Below, one piece after another: positions 48,035 to 56,399 of a stretch of 64,000 bases of DNA. Position numbers and translations under genes: made by a program. Positions within the stretch are counted from its first letter, which is position 1. Every line of letters begins with the position of its first letter. The stretch is from Pseudomonas sp. BGI-2 (GTDB lineage: Bacteria > Pseudomonadota > Gammaproteobacteria > Pseudomonadales > Pseudomonadaceae). The notes beneath the pieces were generated by a model. It was not told the origin of the DNA, made no database searches, and saw only the letters and a list, made by a program, of their open reading frames with translations. The stretch spans positions 62,001 to 126,000 of the forward strand of contig NZ_SISB01000010.1 of assembly GCF_004310295.1 (NCBI RefSeq), written 5' to 3'.

Positions 48035-48876
48035 GGCAGTTTCCTTGAAGAGGTGGCCGGTACGGCAGGAGAGGGTGTGTCGAAGTTTTCCAGGGCGCGG
48101 GCCAGGCTGGCGTCCGAGAGTTCGCCCAAATGGCTGCCCAGCAATCGACCGTCGGGGCTATAGAACAGCGTAGTCGGCAATGCCATGGAACCCACGGCCT
48201 GACCCAATCGGCCGCTGCCGTCGAACAGCACGTTGGTCAGGCTCAGGCCCTGGGTTTCGAGGAAGGTGCTGACGCTTTGCATGCTTTCGGCCTGATTGAC
48301 GAACAGGAAGGTCAGGTCCGGACGCTGTTGCTGGGCGTTTTCCAGCACCGGCATTTCCCGGCGGCACGGCGGGCACCAGGTGGCCCAGAGATTGATGACC
48401 AACGGCCCACCCTTGTAGTCCGCCAGTTGCACGGTTTCGCCGGCGGCATTGCGCAGGGCGATTTCCGGCAGGCGCGTGCCTTGTTCGTAAATACTCAGGG
48501 AGAAGGTCGCCAGCAGCCAGAACGCCAGACCGCTGGCCACGCCGAAGCCCAGCGGGCGGCGCAAACCCGGTCGACGCCAACCGCGAAACAGCGCGGTGAG
48601 CAACAGCACAATCACCCCGGGCCAGGCGAGAAAACCGCCATCGCGCAGGTCGATGATCTGCCACGGATCGTTGCGATAGTGCGCCCAGTAGGCGACCACG
48701 AAACCGACCCGCGCCGCCAGCATACCCAGCAAAAACAGGCTGAACAGCGCTGATTCCGGGTTTTCGCCGCCGCGCTTGGCCACCCGCCAGCCGACAAACG
48801 TCGCCAGCGCCAGGGCACTGATCAGCAGCAAATGGTTAAGCGCGATGGCAAAGGTGCCGAGGGTAAAGGTCAGCAT
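48010..48876 (-). CDS. membrane-anchored TlpA/DsbE-like thioredoxin with Lgt-like N-terminal domain
   Basis: 288 residues. About four membrane helices occupy residues 1-135; the stretch LAARVGFVVAYWAHYRNDPW, then IIDLRDGGFLAWPG resembles a piece of prolipoprotein diacylglyceryl transferase (Lgt). A periplasmic TlpA-type domain follows, with ATWCPPCRREMP as redox motif and SMALPTTLFYSPDG as cis-proline loop. It matches the middle gene of the P. aeruginosa dsbD-dsbE-dsbG operon. The start codon overlaps the dsbD stop by 1 base. Confidence 0.85.
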   Translation of the reverse strand: MLTFTLGTFAIALNHLLLISALALATFVGWRVAKRGGENPESALFSLFLLGMLAARVGFVVAYWAHYRNDPWQIIDLRDGGFLAWPGVIVLLLTALFRGWRRPGLRRPLGFGVASGLAFWLLATFSLSIYEQGTRLPEIALRNAAGETVQLADYKGGPLVINLWATWCPPCRREMPVLENAQQQRPDLTFLFVNQAESMQSVSTFLETQGLSLTNVLFDGSGRLGQAVGSMALPTTLFYSPDGRLLGSHLGELSDASLARALENFDTPSPAVPATSSRKLPCPASATC

Positions 48877-50609
48877 TAACGGGCGTCTCGGGTGGTGGTC
48901 CAGCGTTGCAGGAAGGTGTCGGCATCGACCTCGCCGGTGATGCGCTGGCTGCGGCGCTCCTGGCCGTCTGCGCCGATCCACAGAAAACTCGGTGGCCCCG
49001 GCACTTTATAACGGCCGAGCAGTTCGCGGCTGGCGGCATTGTCGGCGGTCACGTCCAGCCGTAGCAAGCGCACATCACTTAGCGCTTCCATCACATTGGC
49101 TTTGCCGAAGACCTGTTTTTCCATGACCTTGCACGACACACACCAGTCGGCGTAGTAGTCCAGCAGCACCCATTGGCCCTGGGCCTGGGCGGCGTCCAGT
49201 TCCCGTTGCAGCGCGGCGGGGTCATTGATGGTCGTGAACGCCTCATGACCGGTCGGACGAGCAGCGTTGCCGGAAGCGGAGGCGCTGTAGACCTGCAACG
49301 GTTTGAGCAAATCATCACCGCCACCGGCGGCGCCGATCATCAGCAGACCACCCCAAATCCCGAGCAACAGCGAACTGGCGCCGAACAGATGGGCGACCCG
49401 GCCGAACCCTTCCGACTGTTTCCAGGCGCTGTAGGCGGCAATCAGCAGCAAGGCACCGCACAAACCGATCCACAGCGATTGATCCAGCACCGGGCGCAAC
49501 ATCAGCAGCGCAGTGGCGAGGAACAGGAAACCGAACACGCCTTTAAGCAGGTTCATCCACGCGCCGGGTTTGGGCAGAAATCGATTGCCGACGGTCACCA
49601 GCAACAACAGCGGCACACCAATGCCGATCCCCATGGCGAACAGAATCAGGCCGCCATGCAGCGCATTGCCGCTTTGCGCAATGTAGAGCAGGGCGCCGGC
49701 CAATGGCGCGGTCATGCACGGGCCGACCAGCAACCCCGACAACGCCCCCAGCACGCCGGCACCGATCAGGCTGCCGCCGCGTTGATTGCGCGAGACATTT
49801 TCCAGCCGATCACGCACGGCCACCGGCAATTGCAGCTCAAAGAAACCGAACATCGGCAACGCCAGCAGGACAAATATCGCCGCGAAGCTGCCCAGCAGCC
49901 ACGGGTTCTGCAACAGGGCCTGAAGGTTCGCACCAAGCAGCGCGGCCAGCACGCCCATCGCCGCATACACCAGCGCCATGCTCACCACGTAACTGGTGGC
50001 CAATGCGAAACCGCGTTTGGGCGTGGCCCCACTGCCGACGATCAACCCGGCCAGGATTGGCAGCATCGGCAACGAGCAAGGGGTGAAGGCCAGCAACAGG
50101 CCCAGACCAAAGAACACCAGCAAGCTCCAGCCCAGCGCCCGTTGTTGCAGGCCGCTGGCCAGGGCCTGGTCCGGTGCTTCGTTTGCGGCGGCCGCGACGC
50201 TGCCGCCCAGATCCACGACCTGGGTTTGCGGTGGATAACACAAACCGGCATCGGCACACCCCTGGAATCCCACCTTGATCTGACCGGTGGCACCCGCCGG
50301 AATCTTCAGCTCCAGGCCTTGGCGATAAACCTGTTGTTCGCCGAAGAACTCATCACTGTGCGCTTCGCCTTCAGGTAATGGCGGATGCTGCTCCGGGGGC
50401 AAACCCTCGAATTTCAGGCGTTTCTGATAAAGGTAGTAACCATCGGTAATCTGCCAATAAAGCTGTGTTTCACCCGATTCAAGGCGTTCGGAGGTAAAGA
50501 CGAAGGCCTTTTCCACCGGCAGGAATTCAGGTTTGGTATCGAACGGATTGGTCCCTGCCTGGGCCACACCCGAGATCAAGAGAACAAAAAACAGAAACAG
50601 TCGACGCAT
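48876..50609 (-). CDS. dsbD: thiol:disulfide interchange protein DsbD
   Basis: 577 residues. Signal peptide (MRRLFLFFVLLISGVAQA); periplasmic alpha domain with QGCADAGLCYPP; eight-helix membrane domain with the redox pair in FTPCSLPMLPIL and VGPCMTAPLAGA; periplasmic gamma domain with DYYADWCVSCKVME. It carries electrons from cytoplasmic thioredoxin to DsbG and the TlpA-like protein. First gene of the operon, 82 bases downstream of the hemopexin-repeat gene on the same strand. Confidence 0.93.
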   Translation of the reverse strand: MRRLFLFFVLLISGVAQAGTNPFDTKPEFLPVEKAFVFTSERLESGETQLYWQITDGYYLYQKRLKFEGLPPEQHPPLPEGEAHSDEFFGEQQVYRQGLELKIPAGATGQIKVGFQGCADAGLCYPPQTQVVDLGGSVAAAANEAPDQALASGLQQRALGWSLLVFFGLGLLLAFTPCSLPMLPILAGLIVGSGATPKRGFALATSYVVSMALVYAAMGVLAALLGANLQALLQNPWLLGSFAAIFVLLALPMFGFFELQLPVAVRDRLENVSRNQRGGSLIGAGVLGALSGLLVGPCMTAPLAGALLYIAQSGNALHGGLILFAMGIGIGVPLLLLVTVGNRFLPKPGAWMNLLKGVFGFLFLATALLMLRPVLDQSLWIGLCGALLLIAAYSAWKQSEGFGRVAHLFGASSLLLGIWGGLLMIGAAGGGDDLLKPLQVYSASASGNAARPTGHEAFTTINDPAALQRELDAAQAQGQWVLLDYYADWCVSCKVMEKQVFGKANVMEALSDVRLLRLDVTADNAASRELLGRYKVPGPPSFLWIGADGQERRSQRITGEVDADTFLQRWTTTRDAR

Positions 50610-50691
50610 GGGTAAGCCTTATCCCTGTGCAAGTGAGGTGCACAATGGGAGGCGGCGATTAACCGATGATTAACCGCGCCTCCACGGGGAC

Positions 50692-51384
50692 TCAGTCGCG
50701 GAACAAACCTGGCCAAGCCTCGTCATTCATCCCGTGCGGGCCGGAATGCAGATAGTTTTGCTGGATGTTGTAGATGAGAAATTGGCCTCTATCCAAAAAA
50801 ATATAGTAGTAACTGTCGGCAAACGTTCTATCGTTTTGTGCGGCTGTAACGATGCGGTGTTTAAATGGCTCTAATCCTGGCATGGAGGTGGCGGTAATTT
50901 TTTCGTGGATCAATCGATTTTTTAGATAGTCAAAAGAGAGGTAGTGTCCGTCGTTCAGAAGGAAACGAAACAGGAACTTTTTGCCCCCAAGTTGCCACCA
51001 GGTCCCCGCTACAATGCGGTCGAAATAAGGGAATATTGGTGCCCATATCGAACGTTCAACGCGATAGTGGTTTACTGCCTTGTCTTGATCCTGGTCGTAT
51101 TTACAGACCATCGGGGTTTCGCCGTGGTAATAAAACAACCAGGTAAAATCGTCGGAGCCGTCACTGTTGTTCAAGTCTGTGGTGGTGAAGCCGAATCGCA
51201 GGTGTTTGGCGTATTGGTGAAAGCCAGGCCATGAGTCTTGCGTGGTTTCTCTAGGGTAACTCTCAGGGACTCGATGATCCCCCAGATCAAATCTTGTGTA
51301 GGTGTTTGTGTCTTTAAAGAAAAAGTAAATGCGGTCTTTGCCGGCGCGCCAATCGGTGGCGACAAAGTTGTTGAAGTTTGGCAT
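50692..51384 (-). CDS. hemopexin-repeat protein (photopexin-like), low GC
   Basis: 230 residues that divide into four blades of about 50-60 residues, each ending in a WPG-like turn: SWPGFHQYAKHLRFGFTT, IWAPIFPYFDRIVAGTWW, SMPGLEPFKHRIVTAAQ and AWPGLFRD. Blade strands such as KDRIYFFFKDTNTYTRFD and YYYIFLDRGQFLIYN match hemopexin repeats, as in Photorhabdus photopexins. No signal peptide or cysteine pairs. The start at 51384 is fixed by AAGGAG. GC is clearly lower than in neighbours (about 38% at 50761-50820), which suggests transfer. Ligand and role unknown; heme, metal or host-protein binding are options. Confidence 0.8.
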   Translation of the reverse strand: MPNFNNFVATDWRAGKDRIYFFFKDTNTYTRFDLGDHRVPESYPRETTQDSWPGFHQYAKHLRFGFTTTDLNNSDGSDDFTWLFYYHGETPMVCKYDQDQDKAVNHYRVERSIWAPIFPYFDRIVAGTWWQLGGKKFLFRFLLNDGHYLSFDYLKNRLIHEKITATSMPGLEPFKHRIVTAAQNDRTFADSYYYIFLDRGQFLIYNIQQNYLHSGPHGMNDEAWPGLFRD

Positions 51385-51679
51385 GGGCTGACTCCTTTCA
51401 GCTGAGTGAGGACTCTTTCTTTTGTCGGATGAAGTCTTCATGTCTTTATATCGTTAGTTTTTGTGTTGCGTGTTTTTCTGCGGGAGTAAGCTTATCGTAG
51501 TAAGTCTTTTTATAATAAAAATTTTTAAAGTTGTTTGTTTCGCTGTGCAACTAAGTTGTTCGAGCAGGCTCGTGTAATCAAGATGACAGAAAGCTGCGCT
51601 GTTCGTCAGGCGCCGCAGTTGCCATAATTGCGCCTTAATCCTCAACTGCTTGAATCGCGTTTTTATTCCTGGAGCGCCC
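51385..51679. other. AT-rich intergenic region between the hemopexin-repeat gene and dsbR
   Basis: About 295 bases with T- and A-runs (51440-51530) and no supported gene. It contains divergent promoter signals for the two flanking genes; the low GC continues from the hemopexin gene to about 51540 and then returns to the genome norm. Confidence 0.55.
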
Positions 51680-52363
51680 ATGCACGTACTGGTTTGCGAA
51701 GACGATGAGCTGATCGCCAGCGGCATAGTCGCCGGCCTCACGGCCCAAGGCCTGACGGTGGAGCACGTCGCTACCGCGTCGGCGGCCCGGGCGATGCTCA
51801 AGGTGGCTGAGTTCGACGTTATGGTGCTCGACCTTGGCTTACCCGATGAGGACGGCCTGAAGCTGTTGCAGCAGTTGCGCCACGGCGGCCTGGAGATTCC
51901 GGTGCTGATTCTCACGGCGCGGGACGCGGTCACTGACCGCGTTGACGGGTTACAGGCCGGCGCCGACGATTACCTGCTCAAGCCGTTCGACCTGCGTGAA
52001 CTCGCCGCACGCCTGCACACTTTGTTGCGACGAGTGGCGGGGCGCAGCGTCAATCTGATCGAACACGGCCGTCTGACCTACGACCCGAGCAGCCGCGAAA
52101 CCATGCTCGGCGGTCAGTCCGTCGACCTTTCGCGCCGTGAACAGTCGCTGTTGCAGGCCTTGTTGCATAACCGTGGCCGGGTACTGTCCACCGAACAACT
52201 GAAAGACAGCGTTTATGGTTTTAACGATGAGCTGGAAAGCAACGCCCTCAACGTGCATATCCATCACCTGCGGCGCAAACTCGGCAATGGCATTGTCGAG
52301 ACCGTGCGCGGTCTGGGTTATCGCCTGGGGCCGGCCGATGGTGGAGAGGAATTGAAAAAGTGA
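51680..52363 (+). CDS. dsbR: OmpR-family response regulator, DsbR-like
   Basis: 227 residues. Receiver with E8-D9-D10, phosphoacceptor in VMVLDLGLPDEDG and lysine in DYLLKPFDLRE; winged-helix output domain with DLSRREQSLLQALLHNRGRV and VHIHHLRRKLGNGIVETVRG. It overlaps the sensor gene by 4 bases. Beside dsbD-dsbE-dsbG the gene order equals that of P. aeruginosa PA2476-PA2480, where DsbRS controls the dsb operon in response to copper. Confidence 0.85.
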   Translation: MHVLVCEDDELIASGIVAGLTAQGLTVEHVATASAARAMLKVAEFDVMVLDLGLPDEDGLKLLQQLRHGGLEIPVLILTARDAVTDRVDGLQAGADDYLLKPFDLRELAARLHTLLRRVAGRSVNLIEHGRLTYDPSSRETMLGGQSVDLSRREQSLLQALLHNRGRVLSTEQLKDSVYGFNDELESNALNVHIHHLRRKLGNGIVETVRGLGYRLGPADGGEELKK

Positions 52364-53685
52364 TGAGCCTGCGTTTGCGCCTGAGCCTGACGCTCGGCGC
52401 CGCCTTTGCGCTGATCTGGGCCCTGGCGGCGGCCTGGATGCTCAGCGATCTGCGCAACCAAATGATGTTTTCCCTCGACCAGCGGCTGGTGGCATCGGCG
52501 CGCATGGTCGCCGGCCTGATGGAGCAGTTGCCGGCGTTGCCGAGCAAGGGCGAGGGCACGCATTTCAGCGCTGAACAACTGAATATCCCCGGTGGCATGG
52601 CCTGCCAGGTCAGTTCGTTGCGCGGCGAAATCCTCGCCCGCAGTCACACCGACCCGCAACAAACCCTGGAAGCCGAGAAAATGGGCTTTCACGATCAGAT
52701 GATTGACGGTGCGCCGTGGCGCAGCTTCACCCTGGCCCGCGGTGATCTGCGCATCACCACAGCCGATCGGCAAATCGAGCGCGAGGCGCTGAACATGTCG
52801 ATCCTGCTGGCCGCTTCGGTGCCGGTGGGCGTGGCCTTGCTTGGCTGCTTGTGTCTGTTGTGGCTGGGGATCGGTCAGGGGCTGGCGCCACTGAACCGGA
52901 TGCGCGATGCCTTGATGCGCCGTAGCGCAGACTCTCTCGAGCCCTTGCAGATTCAGCCGTTGCCCAGCGAACTTCAACCGTTGCTGGACACCCAGAATCA
53001 GCTGTTCCAGCGCATCGGCAAGACCATCGAACGCGAACGCCGCCTGACCGGTGACGCGGCCCACGAATTGCGCAGCCCGCTGACGGCGATCAAAACCCAC
53101 CTGCAAGTGGCGCGCATGACCGAGGGCGCGGCCCGGGATCAGTCCCTGGCCCGAGCCGAAGAGGGCGCCGACCGCATGCACCGCACGCTGGAACAATTGC
53201 TGTTGCTGGCGCGGGTCGAGGGCAGTCTGTCGTTCGATGACGGCGTGCAATGCAGCGCCGAGCAAGTGGCGAAACTGGCGATTCAGGATGCCGCCAGCGG
53301 TGATCGTCGACGGATCAAACTCTCTATGCCGGCGAAATTCTCCGATGCACCGGTGCAAATGCCCGCGGTGCTGTCGATCGCCGCATTGCGCAACCTGCTG
53401 GACAACGCCCTGCGCCATACCCCGGGCGATGGGGCGGTGGAACTGAGCCTGGAAACCACCGGCAGTCGTGCGCGCTTCCTGGTCCGCGACCACGGCCCGG
53501 GCATTGCCGAAGACGACCTGCAACACCTGACCCAACGCTTCTGGCGCCACGGCCAGAGCACCGGGTGCGGATTGGGCCTGGCGATTGTCCAGGCGATTGT
53601 CCAGCGGTGTGGCTGCACCCTGCATTTTGACAGCCGACCGGATGGGTTGCGGGTTGAATTGACGATGCCGTTACAACCCATCTAA
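52360..53685 (+). CDS. dsbS: sensor histidine kinase, DsbS-like copper sensor
   Basis: 441 residues. One membrane helix near residues 8-28, a periplasmic sensor of about 120 residues, a second helix (about 145-168), HisKA with RLTGDAAHELRSPLTAIKTH and HATPase with NLLDNALRHTPGDG, VRDHGPGIAEDD and STGCGLGLAIVQ. The periplasmic part contains a single cysteine in GGMACQVSS at position 82 (counting from GTG 52360), the position reported as the Cu(I) ligand of P. aeruginosa DsbS. ATG 52363 is an equal start. Confidence 0.85.
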   Translation: MMSLRLRLSLTLGAAFALIWALAAAWMLSDLRNQMMFSLDQRLVASARMVAGLMEQLPALPSKGEGTHFSAEQLNIPGGMACQVSSLRGEILARSHTDPQQTLEAEKMGFHDQMIDGAPWRSFTLARGDLRITTADRQIEREALNMSILLAASVPVGVALLGCLCLLWLGIGQGLAPLNRMRDALMRRSADSLEPLQIQPLPSELQPLLDTQNQLFQRIGKTIERERRLTGDAAHELRSPLTAIKTHLQVARMTEGAARDQSLARAEEGADRMHRTLEQLLLLARVEGSLSFDDGVQCSAEQVAKLAIQDAASGDRRRIKLSMPAKFSDAPVQMPAVLSIAALRNLLDNALRHTPGDGAVELSLETTGSRARFLVRDHGPGIAEDDLQHLTQRFWRHGQSTGCGLGLAIVQAIVQRCGCTLHFDSRPDGLRVELTMPLQPI

Positions 53686-53700
53686 CCAACCCCCAATCCC

Positions 53701-53823
53701 CTGTGGGAGCGAGCCTCTGTGGCGAGGGGATTTATCCCCGTTGGACTGCGCAGCAGTCCCATTTTTTGGGGCCGCTTCGCAGCCCAACGGGGATAAATCC
53801 CCTCGCCACAAAAGCCCGCTCCC
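53701..53823. repeat. REP-type inverted doublet
   Basis: TGTGGGAGCGAGCC...GGCGAGGGGATTTATCCCCG faces the inverted copy CGGGGATAAATCCCCTCGCC about 70 bases later. It lies between the DsbS-like and the acetyltransferase genes; same class as the copy at 18748. Confidence 0.87.
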
Positions 53824-53937
53824 TCAGGGATCTGCTGTGTTGCACATCAAATGTAACTTCTCTCCATTGGTATTCCGACGGCCACCAGCGCTATCGTCCC
53901 CGGCAGCTTTTTCTCAATGGATTGAGGTAACAGCGCC

Positions 53938-54423
53938 ATGGATGCATCGATTCACATCTGCAAGGCAACCCCCGCCGACGCCGGCATCATCAGCCGGATC
54001 GTCGAGCGCTCCATTCGCGTCGGCTGCGCGCTCGACCATCGCAACGACCCTCGAACCGTCGCCACCTGGACCCACAACAAAACCATCGAACACGTGCAAC
54101 CCTGGCTGACCGACCAACGGTTGTACCTGAACATCGCCCTGTTGCAGGACAAACCGGTTGGTGTCGCCATGGCGGCGGTCAGTGGCAAGGTTGCGTTCTG
54201 CTACGTGCAGCCGGAATGGTTTCGTCGCGGTGCCGGAGAGGCGCTGGTACACGACCTCGAAGGCTGGTTGATCAACCGGGGGCTGGCTCAGGCACGACTT
54301 AACAGCACCCGCACCAGCGAGGCCTTTTACCGCCATTTGGGTTACCGGCCCTGCGCCGAAATCTTCACCGTGGCCGGGCTCCACGCCATTCCCATGCGCA
54401 AAGCACTGACACCGCCTTCATAG
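53938..54423 (+). CDS. GNAT-family N-acetyltransferase
   Basis: 161 residues. The acetyl-CoA site is in FCYVQPEWFRRGAGEALVHD (R/Q-x2-G-x-G/A), followed by EGWLINRGLAQARLNSTRTS and FYRHLGYRPC. The substrate cannot be inferred. The stop is 77 bases before pvdH, with the IS box of pvdH starting 17 bases after it, so it belongs to a different transcript. Confidence 0.8.
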   Translation: MDASIHICKATPADAGIISRIVERSIRVGCALDHRNDPRTVATWTHNKTIEHVQPWLTDQRLYLNIALLQDKPVGVAMAAVSGKVAFCYVQPEWFRRGAGEALVHDLEGWLINRGLAQARLNSTRTSEAFYRHLGYRPCAEIFTVAGLHAIPMRKALTPPS

Positions 54424-54440
54424 AAAGCTGATCGAGGGTC

Positions 54441-54464
54441 TAAATCCTCGGCGCCCTGATGCGT
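54441..54464 (+). promoter_or_regulatory. PvdS iron-starvation box of pvdH
   Basis: TAAAT-N16-CGT, exact consensus, 36 bases before the pvdH ATG. Confidence 0.88.
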
Positions 54465-54500
54465 TTCCAGAACAGGAAAACCTTATTGAGGGGTCGAGAG

Positions 54501-55913
54501 ATGTCAGTCGCTACCAGCCTTATGGAAGATCAGTCGGCCAGGATCACTCCGGCGCCGGCCGAGACGCTTTATCAATTCAACGAATCGCCGCTGCTGGCCC
54601 GTCAAAACCAGCAGGAATCGAATGCCCGCAGCTACCCGCGGCGCATTCCCCTGGCGCTCAAACGCGCCAAGGGTATTTATGTCGAAGACGTCGAAGGCCG
54701 CCATTTCATCGACTGCCTGGCCGGCGCCGGGACCCTGGCCCTGGGGCATAACCATCCGGTGGTGATCGAAGCGATCCAGCAAGTGCTGACCGATGAACTT
54801 CCGCTGCACACCCTCGACCTGACCACGCCGGTCAAGGATCAATTCGTCCAGGACCTGTTCGGTCTGCTGCCACCGACCCTGGCCGCTGAAGCGAAGATCC
54901 AGTTCTGCGGCCCGACCGGCACCGACGCGGTGGAAGCCGCGCTGAAACTGGTGCGCACCGCCACCGGACGCAGCACCGTCTTGTCGTTCCAGGGCGGTTA
55001 TCACGGCATGAGCCAGGGCGCCCTGAGCTTGATGGGCAGCCTGGGGCCGAAAAAACCGTTGGGTGCCTTGCTCAGCAACGGCGTGCAGTTCATGCCGTAT
55101 CCCTACGATTACCGCTGCCCGTTCGGGCTCGGCGGCGCGCAAGGGGTGAAGGTCAACCTGAGCTACCTGGAAAACCTGCTGAATGATCCGGAGGCCGGCG
55201 TGCAATTGCCGGCGGCAGTGATTGTCGAGGCAGTGCAAGGCGAGGGCGGGGTGATCCCGGCCGATCTCGATTGGTTGCGTGGCCTGCGACGTATCACCGA
55301 AAAGGCCGGCGTGGCGCTGATCGTCGATGAAATCCAGAGCGGTTTCGCCCGCACCGGCAAAATGTTCGCCTTTGAGCACGCCGGGATCATTCCCGACGTT
55401 GTGGTGATGTCCAAAGCCATCGGCGGCAGCCTGCCGCTGGCGGTGGTGGTCTATCGCGACTGGCTCGACACCTGGCTGCCGGGCGCCCATGCCGGGACCT
55501 TCCGCGGTAATCAGATGGCCATGGCGGCGGGTTCTGCGGTGATGCGTTACCTGACCGAACACAAGGTCTGCGAGCACGCCGCCGCCATGGGCGAACGCTT
55601 GAGCGAACACCTGCGCATCCTGCAGCGGGACTACCCGCAACTGGGCGATATTCGCGGGCGCGGCTTGATGCTGGGCGTTGAACTGGTCGATCCGACGGGT
55701 ACGCCCGATGCACTGGGTCATCCACCGATCTTCGGTCGCCTGGCGCCACTGGTGCAGCGTGAATGCCTCAAGCGCGGGCTGATTCTTGAGCTGGGCGGCC
55801 GTCATGGCGGCGTGGTGCGCTTCCTGCCGCCACTGGTGATTACCGCTGCGGAAATCGATCGGGTGGCCGAGATATTCGGCCGGGCCATGGCCGCTGCGAC
55901 TACCAGCCTGTAA
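54501..55913 (+). CDS. pvdH: diaminobutyrate-2-oxoglutarate aminotransferase
   Basis: 470 residues, class III PLP aminotransferase. FIDCLAGAGTLALGHNHPVV, the phosphate-binding FCGPTGTDAVEAALKLVRTA, VDEIQSGFARTGKMF and the PLP lysine in VVMSKAIGGSLPLAV are present. PvdH converts aspartate semialdehyde plus glutamate to L-2,4-diaminobutyrate, the substrate of PvdL module A3. ATG 54501 is chosen because the IS box and transcription start lie just upstream. Confidence 0.93.
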   Translation: MSVATSLMEDQSARITPAPAETLYQFNESPLLARQNQQESNARSYPRRIPLALKRAKGIYVEDVEGRHFIDCLAGAGTLALGHNHPVVIEAIQQVLTDELPLHTLDLTTPVKDQFVQDLFGLLPPTLAAEAKIQFCGPTGTDAVEAALKLVRTATGRSTVLSFQGGYHGMSQGALSLMGSLGPKKPLGALLSNGVQFMPYPYDYRCPFGLGGAQGVKVNLSYLENLLNDPEAGVQLPAAVIVEAVQGEGGVIPADLDWLRGLRRITEKAGVALIVDEIQSGFARTGKMFAFEHAGIIPDVVVMSKAIGGSLPLAVVVYRDWLDTWLPGAHAGTFRGNQMAMAAGSAVMRYLTEHKVCEHAAAMGERLSEHLRILQRDYPQLGDIRGRGLMLGVELVDPTGTPDALGHPPIFGRLAPLVQRECLKRGLILELGGRHGGVVRFLPPLVITAAEIDRVAEIFGRAMAAATTSL

Positions 55914-55934
55914 ATTTTTCCGCACCAGGAACGT
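55911..55934 (+). promoter_or_regulatory. PvdS iron-starvation box of mbtH, overlapping the pvdH stop codon
   Basis: TAAAT-N16-CGT, exact consensus; its TAA is the pvdH stop codon. It points to the MbtH-like gene 61 bases downstream and would give it its own iron-regulated promoter. Confidence 0.75.
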
Positions 55935-55994
55935 TCCTTCTACATACCGGCTGCGCACGCAGTGCAGCCCACCCTACAGCGATGGAGATACACC

Positions 55995-56222
55995 ATGACG
56001 TCAGTATTCGACCGCGAGGACATCCTCTTTCAGGTCGTGGTCAACCACGAAGAGCAATACTCGATCTGGCCCGACTACAAAGCCGTGCCTGGCGGCTGGC
56101 GCACCGTGGGCAAGAGCGGTCTGAAAAAGGAATGCCTGGCCTACATCGAAGAAAACTGGACCGATATGCGCCCGTTGAGCTTGCGTCAGAAGATGGACGA
56201 GCAGGCGGCAGTCGCGAACTAA
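55995..56222 (+). CDS. MbtH-like protein
   Basis: 75 residues with the complete MbtH signature: [20 protein letters not shown], then [20 protein letters not shown] and DMRPLSLR, including the invariant tryptophans. MbtH-like proteins bind and activate NRPS adenylation domains; here PvdL and the other pyoverdine synthetases are the probable partners. Follows pvdH and ends at a strong terminator. Confidence 0.95.
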   Translation: MTSVFDREDILFQVVVNHEEQYSIWPDYKAVPGGWRTVGKSGLKKECLAYIEENWTDMRPLSLRQKMDEQAAVAN

Positions 56223-56232
56223 GTCACGGCGC

Positions 56233-56276
56233 AAAAAGAAGCCCGCTGGACTGTTAGCAGTCAGCGGGCTTTTTCA
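56233..56276 (+). terminator. Rho-independent terminator after mbtH
   Basis: AGCCCGCTGgACT and AGTCAGCGGGCT form the stem, followed by TTTTT, 17 bases after the MbtH stop. Confidence 0.88.
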
Positions 56277-56307
56277 TGTCTTGTATTTGTATTGCCTGTC
56301 AGGCCGT

Positions 56308-56375
56308 CTTCGCGGGCAAGCCTCGCTCCTACAAGGATTGCGCAAGACCTGTAGGAGCGAGGCTTGCCCGCGAAG
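56308..56375. repeat. REP doublet between mbtH and fpvF
   Basis: Facing copies of the 'tcgcgggcaagcctcgctcc' class between convergent genes. Confidence 0.9.
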
Positions 56376-56399
56376 AACGATAACGCGGTCCAACTGACG

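Noticed and set aside
49173..50378. 401-codon + frame opposite dsbD
   Set aside because: Gln/His/Arg-rich low-complexity translation typical of antisense frames; dsbD is certain.
54504..55958. 484-codon minus frame opposite pvdH
   Set aside because: Antisense shadow; pvdH carries all aminotransferase motifs.
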